Source: a virus. Taken from it: a stretch of DNA of 53,161 nt. The notes beneath the pieces were generated by a model, which worked only from the letters and a program-made list of their open reading frames with translations, ran no database searches and was not told the origin of the DNA. A program made the translations under genes and the position numbers. Shown here in pieces: positions 1 through 6,900 of this stretch. Where the stretch lies: positions 1 through 53,161 of the IMG/VR virus record IMGVR_UViG_3300042545_001591; one strand, 5' to 3'. Positions within the stretch are counted from its first letter, which is position 1, and each line of letters starts with the position of its first letter.

Positions 1-1
1 T

Positions 2-376
2 CAATGGGCGCATCAAGTATTAAAGAAAACTTTTGCGGAGAACTTTGCCAGCAATGGCCTCCCTGTTGGTGGCTGGTCTCCTCTTGATGCCGAATACGCC
101 GCATGGAAGGCTAGGGCGCTCCCAGGGAGAACAACGCTCATCCGTAGCGGAGAACTGTTTAAAAGCCTCTCCGAGCTCTCTGACCCCTCTGTGAACGAAA
201 TAAACAAGCTAAGCGCAACATTCGGAACTGGATTAAACTATGCTCCGTTCCACCAGAATGGAACCCCAAACATGCCTAAGCGTCAAATTCTTTTTATTCC
301 ACAATCCTTCATTAGCGAGTTTGCAGAGAAAGTGGCAAACTACATCGTTGAAGGCAATGAAGGGTTGACAGCTTAA
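2..376 (+). CDS. Tail completion / virion morphogenesis protein (gpG/gpS-like), 5' end cut by window
   Basis: Reading in frame from base 2 gives an open C-terminal part of about 124 residues ending at TAA 374-376. It contains WSPLDAEYAAWKARALPG, LIRSGELFKSL, FGTGLNYAPFHQNG and MPKRQILFIP. This layout (W.PL...Y..WK, L.R.G.L..S, GT...YA..HQ, MP.R..L) is that of the phage virion morphogenesis family (Mu gpG / P2 gpS tail completion), which acts at the head-tail junction. An internal ATG-like start near 191 would remove the conserved first half and is not the real start. The stop overlaps the ATG of the next gene (TAATG), so the two are probably translationally coupled. The N-terminus lies outside the window. 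Confidence 0.8.
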   Translation, partial: QWAHQVLKKTFAENFASNGLPVGGWSPLDAEYAAWKARALPGRTTLIRSGELFKSLSELSDPSVNEINKLSATFGTGLNYAPFHQNGTPNMPKRQILFIPQSFISEFAEKVANYIVEGNEGLTA

Positions 377-996
377 TGCCTACAGTTCCTGGATATCCGT
401 TAATGCATGGCGCTCAGTTCGCCAAGCAGTACGTAAATAATTATCTTTCAGAAGACATTCCCGTGAGAATCATTGATTATCGCAACGGATGGAGTGTTGA
501 TGACATTACCCTCCCAACCCCTGAAGGTTTTACAACATACGAGCCGTTCGCTATCGACACGTGGCCCCTTGTTATCACTGTAGTTATTGCTTCTACGGCT
601 TTTAACCGCATTGGTTTTGACGGTCCGGACCCTCTTTACAGAGTTTCATACTCAATGCGAACCTACGTCTGGGTCAAGACGGAAGGCTCCGAAGAGTGCA
701 CAATCATGCGAGACAGGCTCACGACAGTCTTGAGGTCGGCTCTTCTCGACTATCCGTGCCTAAAAGCGTATGACGAGAGAGCATCTTTTAGGGTAGTAAT
801 TGACGAGGGTTCACTTCGTGAAGAGTTTTCTGATTTAACACTGCTTAAAGGCGACAGAATCATGGCTGGAGCATATATTTCCTACAATATGGAGATAGAT
901 GAGGTCGTTTCTCGTAAGCCAATTGGCATTGTGTCAAGCATTGATTTAGAAATAGATGGCGGCGGCAACTCGGCCACGCCGCTTCCGGTTCTGTAA
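376..996 (+). CDS. Putative tail terminator protein
   Basis: A 206-aa protein whose ATG overlaps the stop of the tail completion gene. I see no diagnostic motif. The assignment rests on position: in myoviruses the gene between the gpG/gpS-type protein and the tail sheath usually encodes the tail terminator, which caps the growing sheath and tube. The sequence has alternating beta-type segments (ITVVIASTAFNRIG, YRVSYSMRTYVWVKTEG) followed by a helix-like stretch (MRDRLTTVLRSALL), which fits the small alpha/beta fold of terminators. It could instead be another head-tail completion protein. The gene ends the first translational unit; a 125-base gap follows. Confidence 0.5.
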   Translation: MPTVPGYPLMHGAQFAKQYVNNYLSEDIPVRIIDYRNGWSVDDITLPTPEGFTTYEPFAIDTWPLVITVVIASTAFNRIGFDGPDPLYRVSYSMRTYVWVKTEGSEECTIMRDRLTTVLRSALLDYPCLKAYDERASFRVVIDEGSLREEFSDLTLLKGDRIMAGAYISYNMEIDEVVSRKPIGIVSSIDLEIDGGGNSATPLPVL

Positions 997-1121
997 TTGA
1001 CTATGTCGTATTTTATTTATACAGCATTCTTTTTAACAGTTGCAATAATCAACCTCAAATCATCTGTACAATATAAACCGTTGGCGGCATTGTCACTCAA
1101 CACGAACCACAGGAAGGTCTT
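997..1121 (+). promoter_or_regulatory. Intergenic leader before the sheath gene with candidate promoter
   Basis: This AT-rich non-coding stretch precedes the highly expressed sheath gene. It contains TTGACT at 997-1002 and TATACA at 1018-1023 (15-bp spacer), and a second possible -10 TACAAT at 1067-1072. A Shine-Dalgarno AGGAAGG sits just before the ATG at 1122. A promoter here would fit the need for many sheath and tube copies. Neither box pair is ideal, so the exact promoter is uncertain. Confidence 0.35.
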
Positions 1122-2639
1122 ATGCCAGGCGTAGTTATCTCCACAGCAGTCAGAACAGGCCCATCTTCCGCGACAGTGCGCGAATCTTCGCAGCTTTTTG
1201 TTGTCGGATTAGCGGAACGAGGAGCTTCTGGTGAAGCAATCCTTGTTCAGAGCCTCGCAGAATTTGAACAAATGTTCGGCGGATACGTTTCGTATTCGTA
1301 CCTACACCCAACAGTCGAGACCTTCTTTGAAGAGGGTGGCACTCAGTGCTACATCTCCAGAGTTGTAGGCCCTGACGCAACAGCAGGAACACTTGTTCTT
1401 GAAGATGCCACAGACCCAGTCATGACAGTTGACGCCAATGGCGCAGGTGCATGGAGCGCAGATGTTGAAGTTACTGTTACTCACCCAACAGCAACAACAT
1501 TTACAGTTTCCGTCTCTTACGATGGCGACGTTGTCTACACCACAGGGAACGTTACCTCGGTAGCGCAAGCTGCTGGTCGTATCAACTTGAGCTCAGTTGC
1601 TTCTCGCTACGTAACAGCAACAGCTGTCACCGGTGCAACAACTAGACCAGTGGTTCTAGCCTCAACGCCCCTCTCGGCAGGCGACGATGACCTTCTTGCC
1701 GTAGACGACGACGTTCTAATCGCCGGCCTTGATGTCTTCAACGACTCTCTCGGAACTGGTGCGGTTGCAATCCCAGACGCAGAAACGGCTACTCGCCTTA
1801 CTGTTGGTGGTCCGGTAACTGACTACGACGGCACGCTGAAGGCCACACAGGACGTATCAACCGCCCTTATTGCTCACGCAAACACCAACAACAGAATCGC
1901 CATCTTGCATGGTGGTGTTGCTGACACTCCAGCGTTCGTAATTGCTAAGGGTGACACACTCAAAGCTCTTGACTCTACCGAGCATGCTGCAATGTACTAC
2001 CCATGGGTTTTCGTTCCAACAACCACCGCCGGTGTAAGCAGACTAATCCCGCCAGACGGCTATGTTGCCGCCAAGCGCGCCCTGGCCCATAACCAAGGTG
2101 GAGCACATGTTCCAGCAGCCGGTTTGATTTCTGTAGCAAAGTTTGTTTCAGGAACCGCTCGCGACATCAACAAAACAGATGGTGACGCACTTGATACCGA
2201 CCAGATTAACTCAATCAGAATCATTCAGAACTCTGTGAGAATCTACGGTGCTCGTTCATTGTCGGTTGACACTGAAAACTTCCGCTACATCACGACTCAG
2301 GAAATCATCAACCACATCGTTGTTGCTTCCCAGCGGTCCCTCGAAGACCTTGTCTTCGGTGTAATCGACGGACGCGACACAATCTTCTCGGCAATTACGT
2401 CAAGATTGATTGCAATCCTTGCGCCATTGCGTGAAGAAGGTGCCTTGTTCCAGGCTTTTGATGCCAACGGCAAGAAAGTCGACAATGGATACACAGTCCG
2501 TTGCGATGCCTACCTCAACCCAGTCAGCCAACTAGCAGGCGGTACCGTCAAGGCCAAAGTTGGTGTTCGCACCAGCGGTGTCGGCGACAAAATCGAAGTC
2601 GACATTATCAAGTCGAATCTGACCGCCAGCGTCGTCTAA
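1122..2639 (+). CDS. Tail sheath protein
   Basis: A 505-aa contractile tail sheath monomer. The N-terminus (PGVVISTAVRTGPSSATVR, then FVVGLAERGASGEAILVQS, FEQMFGGYVSYSYLHPTVE, FFEEGGTQCYISRVVG) follows the pattern shared by T4 gp18 and P2 gpFI-type sheaths. The C-terminal third has the typical domain beginning GARSLSVDTENFRYITTQ and ending GVRTSGVGDKIEVDIIKS, which in known sheaths forms the inner layer that contacts the tube. The middle, about residues 110-215, is a Thr/Val-rich beta domain that is probably the surface-exposed insertion. The ATG is preceded by AGGAAGG, and the tube gene follows 14 bases after the stop, as in other myoviruses. Confidence 0.95.
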   Translation: MPGVVISTAVRTGPSSATVRESSQLFVVGLAERGASGEAILVQSLAEFEQMFGGYVSYSYLHPTVETFFEEGGTQCYISRVVGPDATAGTLVLEDATDPVMTVDANGAGAWSADVEVTVTHPTATTFTVSVSYDGDVVYTTGNVTSVAQAAGRINLSSVASRYVTATAVTGATTRPVVLASTPLSAGDDDLLAVDDDVLIAGLDVFNDSLGTGAVAIPDAETATRLTVGGPVTDYDGTLKATQDVSTALIAHANTNNRIAILHGGVADTPAFVIAKGDTLKALDSTEHAAMYYPWVFVPTTTAGVSRLIPPDGYVAAKRALAHNQGGAHVPAAGLISVAKFVSGTARDINKTDGDALDTDQINSIRIIQNSVRIYGARSLSVDTENFRYITTQEIINHIVVASQRSLEDLVFGVIDGRDTIFSAITSRLIAILAPLREEGALFQAFDANGKKVDNGYTVRCDAYLNPVSQLAGGTVKAKVGVRTSGVGDKIEVDIIKSNLTASVV

Positions 2640-2653
2640 AGAAGGATATAAAC

Positions 2654-3133
2654 ATGCCAAAAGTATCTCAGCGCCAAGTACTCGCATCGGTCGTACCGGT
2701 CGAAGCAGCGAAGCACCCGAAGTGGACAGGTTTTTACTTTGCCCAGGTTTCTGGTGGAGAAATTACTGCATCCGTAGAAAAGATTTACGAAGGCGGCAAG
2801 CTCCGTCCTACCGTTCTCTGTGCCCCATCTGAAGTTGGCGACATTACGCTGACCGCTCATTATGACGACGACAGAAACGCAGCAGACGGCCCAACAGGAA
2901 TTGCAGAAAAAATTGCAACACTCCGCCCGTTGGTTGGTCGCGCTTCGTATGACATTACGATTGAGACCTTTGACTGTGACCTCAAGGTTCCAGGCACTGA
3001 CCGCGTGTACTCAAAGGCCCTCTTGGTCGGTATCACAGAGCCAGACGGCGACTCATCTTCGGGTGCTCCTGCGACTTTCTCGCTAACATTTGCCATCTCG
3101 GACGTTGAGTCCGGTGCTGGCGCAGCTGGCTGA
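2654..3133 (+). CDS. Tail tube protein
   Basis: A 159-aa protein directly after the sheath, where the inner tube protein normally lies. The ATG at 2654 follows GAAGGATATAAAC. An open frame extends upstream to 2501 but would overlap the sheath gene by about 140 bases, so that longer start is rejected. The sequence is mostly short beta segments (FYFAQVSGGEITASVEKIYE, DITLTAHYDDD, YDITIETFDCD, FSLTFAISDVES), consistent with the beta-barrel tube fold of P2 FII or T4 gp19, although no single residue is diagnostic. It polymerises into the DNA channel inside the sheath. Confidence 0.8.
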   Translation: MPKVSQRQVLASVVPVEAAKHPKWTGFYFAQVSGGEITASVEKIYEGGKLRPTVLCAPSEVGDITLTAHYDDDRNAADGPTGIAEKIATLRPLVGRASYDITIETFDCDLKVPGTDRVYSKALLVGITEPDGDSSSGAPATFSLTFAISDVESGAGAAG

Positions 3134-3154
3134 TAAATCTTCTCTTCTGAGTTC

Positions 3155-3183
3155 CATCACTGGCATGAGTGATGTGCTAGGTT
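3155..3183 (+). terminator. Hairpin between tube and chaperone genes (possible attenuator)
   Basis: CATCACT (3155-3161) and AGTGATG (3168-3174) are a perfect 7-bp inverted repeat with a 6-base loop, followed by GTTTTCT. It lies where sheath/tube transcription could be partly terminated before the less abundant chaperones. The stem is short and the T-run weak, so partial termination or an RNA-processing role is as likely as full termination. TAGGTT (3178-3183) lies exactly 7 bases before the ATG at 3191, so a leaderless start is also possible. Confidence 0.35.
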
Positions 3184-3190
3184 TTCTGTC

Positions 3191-3730
3191 ATGACAGAAA
3201 ACTCTGAACTCTACACAACATCCACAGAAGATTCTTCTCCTAAGGGCAAGCAGAATAAACCTGCTGTTACCGTAGAAGAAACTCCACTTCAGAAGCTTAC
3301 GAGCATCGTGAAGAAAAAGGTTGAGCGCCAGGTTGTGCTTATTCCTGTTCCAGAACGTCCTGGCGTAAAAATCAAAATCAGTCCAAACATTACCCAGAAT
3401 CAAATGAAGAACTGGCGTAAGCAAGCTGGTGAAGACACCCGTAACGGCATGGACGGAACTCGTTTCGCCTGCTCAGTTATTGGTCATACAACCGTTGGAA
3501 TCTTGTTTGATGACGAAGAAGTATTCGATGATGCCGGTAACGAGCTGTCATTCGCTTCTCCAGTCATTCTTGAAATGACCAACACTACTCGCCCGCTCCC
3601 TGACTGTGTCAAGGAATTCTTTGGAGTTGACCCTCATATCGAGGCTGCCGCTCTTTCAATTCTTGACGCTGCTGGATATTCTGATTCGGTGGACGTTGAG
3701 GACCCTACGAAGGGGTCTTCGACGAACTAG
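3191..3730 (+). CDS. Tail assembly chaperone, short (unshifted) form
   Basis: A 179-aa protein between the tube and tape-measure genes, the standard place for tail assembly chaperones (lambda gpG-type). The N-terminus is polar and Ser/Lys-rich (residues 1-45). A beta-rich core follows (ERQVVLIPVPERPGVKIKIS), then TRFACSVIGHTTVGILFDD and a helical C-terminal part (VKEFFGVDPHIEAAALSILD). The frame ends at TAG 3728-3730, but a -1 shift just before it extends the protein (separate entry). No strong Shine-Dalgarno is seen. The chaperone would coat the tape measure during tail assembly and not stay in the virion. Confidence 0.75.
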   Translation: MTENSELYTTSTEDSSPKGKQNKPAVTVEETPLQKLTSIVKKKVERQVVLIPVPERPGVKIKISPNITQNQMKNWRKQAGEDTRNGMDGTRFACSVIGHTTVGILFDDEEVFDDAGNELSFASPVILEMTNTTRPLPDCVKEFFGVDPHIEAAALSILDAAGYSDSVDVEDPTKGSSTN

Positions 3731-3894
3731 TTGAAGACCCGCTCGTCATCTCGGCAGCAAGATTAGGCGAACTGTTCGGGACAGACCCAGTCAGACTTTT
3801 GGATTCAACAGAAACTGAATGGCTCATAAGGCTTGCTTGTGCTAAAGTAATAAGTAACGACCGCGAAGAGCAGGAACGCAAATCTAGGCAATAA
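3191..3894 (+). CDS. Tail assembly chaperone, -1 frameshift fusion (gpGT-like)
   Basis: After a -1 shift near 3713-3715 translation continues at GTC 3715 for 59 more codons to TAA 3892-3894. The extension starts VFDELVEDPLVISAARLGEL, continues LFGTDPVRLLDSTETEWLIR and ends with a charged tail, so it looks like real protein and closely abuts the tape-measure gene. No start codon fits a stand-alone second gene. Lambda gpG/gpGT and many other phages make a long chaperone in this way from the same position. Final length would be about 234 residues. A sequencing error could also create the split, but the location makes programmed shifting the better explanation. Confidence 0.75.
3708..3716 (+). 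other. Predicted -1 ribosomal slippery site (GGGG run)
   Basis: In the zero frame the codons read ACG AAG GGG TCT. The GGGG at 3712-3715 lets a glycine tRNA on GGG 3713-3715 re-pair with GGG 3712-3714, after which GTC at 3715 is read. The zero-frame stop TAG follows 12 bases later at 3728. This is not a canonical X-XXY-YYZ heptamer because the AAG codon does not re-pair well, so slippage probably relies on a single tRNA. Confidence 0.55.
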
Positions 3895-3913
3895 ACTAGA
3901 TTTCCTTCCTACA

Positions 3914-3954
3914 CTCACGCGATTTTCCCAAAAATCGTCAGATGAGCGTGTGAG
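3914..3954 (+). other. Nested inverted repeat before the tape-measure start
   Basis: CGATTTT (3920-3926) and AAAATCG (3931-3937) form a 7-bp stem with loop CCCA. It is flanked by CTCAC (3914-3918) and GTGAG (3950-3954), which can pair around it. The structure fills most of the 68-base gap between the frameshift stop and the GTG of the tape measure, and its 3' arm overlaps the GAGG that would serve as ribosome site. It may limit translation of the tape measure, of which only a few copies per tail are needed. Confidence 0.4.
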
Positions 3955-3962
3955 GTCTATAC

Positions 3963-6900
3963 GTGGCCAGGGCTGAAGGTACAGTCAATATTGAGGTTAA
4001 GGGTGCCCTACAGGGTGCCCTTGAAGTACGCACCCTAAGCAAGGCTCTCGACAAGCTTGATAACTCAGGCAAGAAGCTAAGTAGCGGCGCTAAAACAATA
4101 CAGACTTACACCCAAAATCTGACGACCGCAGGAGTAAAAACCCGTAAAGTTTTTGACTCCATGGACAAGGGCATAAAGATGATGGGCATGGGCTTAACCA
4201 AGGGCCTCATGCTTGCCCTAAAAGCTACAGTTCTTCAGTTTGGTGTATTTTCCCTCGCCCTAATGGGTGTTCATGCGTTATTCATTGCAGGAAAGTATCT
4301 ACATAAAGCCTATTCATGGGGAATGACTGCAATGGCCGGCGCGGCCGCTAGCGCTGCAGTAGCACTTGGAACAGCCGCTGCTGCTATCCGTGAACAACAA
4401 GCAGCAATGTTCGCGTTCACAAAGGGTGGAGCTGGAGAGTTTATTTCTGGGACAAATCAGGCCAGAAACGCAATGAGAACATTGCAAGCTGATTCACAGT
4501 TGGCAGGACTTGGCGTAGCTGCCTTAAACAAAGCCTACGCATCAATGGCTAAGTCAATGAAGTCTTCGCAGATTGCGCAAAGCGGAGCAATGCTAAAGAA
4601 CCTCATGGACTTTGGTGCTGCAGGGCAAGACCCAGCAGCAGCAGCCGACAAGGTTGGAGCACTTATTGAAGCCCTCAACAACTCCAAGACAAGCATGGCA
4701 AGCGTTAAGCAAGCGGCAAAAGCGCTTGGCCCACAAATGGAACAAGCTCTCAAAAAAGCAAAAGTAACCAGCAAAAAACAGATGAAAGAACTCATCATGT
4801 CTGGCGAGCTTGCTAAAGCTGGTGGAGTCGCTGGACAATTTGAAGCGGTCAACTCAACGCTGATTGGGCAAGCCAAATCTTTCTTTACTCAAATAAAAGG
4901 CGAATTTGCAGACTTTGGTCAACAGTTTCTTGAACCAGCAAAAGTTGCAATGCAAAAAATCTTTAAGATTATTAGAACTGACCTTTTGCGTGTCAGTGGT
5001 TCTTTGGGTGAATTCGGAAAAGGCGCTTTCTTTGACGGACTTGTAAGCGGAGTTGAAAAAATATCAAACTTTTTTGTAAAACTCATGAGAGAATGGTTGC
5101 CAAAGACTGATGGCTTTTTCAAAAACATGTCTGGCGGCTGGGAAAAGTTTGCTAGATGGTTCAGAATTTCAAGAGAACAACTTAGACCGTTTGTTGAAGG
5201 TGCCAAAGCCGTAGAGGGAATCTTTAAGCCGATTCTTTCGGCTTTGAAGTCTGGGTTTCTAGATTCATTCAAAGACTTCAATGAAGGTGCTATTAGCAAT
5301 AAGGAAACGTTTGCCGAAATAGGACAAAGCCTTGGTGGCTTAATTACTGAGCTATTTAAACTTTCAGACATATTCAGTACGGCATTTATGGATGCATTGC
5401 CTTTCCTTAATGATGTTATTAAAGGCATAACCAGTGTCGTCAGTATGATGACTGGTCTTCTTTCCAAGTTCAGTGGGATTCTTGGCGGACCAATGGCTTA
5501 CATGGCTCTACTCATGATGGGCCGCAACATGAAGAACAACAAGGGTGGGTTCCTTGGCAAAGAACGCGCCCCCGTAAACACGATGAACGTTACTGCCACC
5601 AACGTAAACATTGGCGGCAAACCAATACCCGGTGGTCCTGGTGGACCCCCACCCGGCGGCCCTGGTGGACCAAAACCCATACCTACTGGCCCAAGACCAA
5701 TTGGTCCAGGAGGAAAGCCGATACCAATTGGTCCAGGAAGACCACCACTTGCACTGGGCCCTGCCAAGGGCAATATCAACTACGACGTACATGGGAGCCC
5801 TCTATACGGAGGTCGCAGATGGGGCGGAGATTCAAGAACAGGAGAATTCGATGCCCACGGAAGACCTGTTACATGGGGGAAGGATTACCCCAACCCTGAT
5901 GCAAAACTTGTAGGAAGAGCTGGTGGCTGGAGAACAAGAAAAGACGGAAGCAGATACTTCAACAAAGGTATGTGGACAAAAAAAACCCCAGGCACTGGCG
6001 ACGTTGGAATAACGGGTCGAGGTGGCATGCCTTACTCTGGTTCCCCAATGCTCGCCATAGGTGCAGGACCAACCGCAGCAGGAACTGCTGGAGCAACAGA
6101 CGGAGCCATTCAGGCAGCAAGTGGCGCAAATGCTCGCCGGGTATTGTTAATGCAACAGAGATACCAGAACTTAGGACCAGGCGTAGAAAGAGACCAAGCA
6201 GCAGCATGGCTTTCTGGTCGTGGTCACGCATTAACCCCACCGGCCGGTGGCGGTGGAGGAACAAGGTTCTCTTCTGGCGCAACACCCGGACCTAGCGGCG
6301 GCGGTGGTGGAATGCCAGGTCCTGGTGGTCCAGGCACGGCACCTCCAGGAGCTGGTGGACCAGGAACCCAAGGCGCATACAGAAGGAACGGCCTATGGGC
6401 TCGCATGAATGCCGGTGCCGCCCAGCAGGCTCAGGGCAATACTGGACTTGGTAATGACTTGTTCAGAACAAAAATTACTGGTCGTCGATTTGCAACAGCA
6501 GAAACTGATGCAAACGGTGAATACACCGGCCGAGTAATGAATCTAAGTAGAAAAATTGACCCAATCACGGGCAATAGGATTACAACCGGTCAAGGCGCTA
6601 CTTATGACCCACAAACAGGCTTTGTTTCCACAAAAGGCATGAGCGTTGGAAACAAGATTAAGTACTCCGGCATGACTACCCGCTCAATAAGAAACGGTGC
6701 TCTTGGTTCTGCAGTTCTTGGGAATGCCGAAAAAGGTATTGGCGGATTAAATAACAGCATGGGTGCGAAGATGGCTGTTGGTATGGGTATGTCAGCATTG
6801 TCTCAAAAGATGCCAGAAGAAGCACAAGGGGCAATGGCTCTTGGCGGAATGGTTGGTCAATTCAACCCACTGGCGGGTATGGCAGTTGGCCTTGGTGGGG

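Noticed and set aside
3731-3894. A separate small gene after the chaperone, or a pseudogene
   Set aside because: No start codon or ribosome site for the frame; its reading continues directly from the chaperone through a -1 shift at the expected place.
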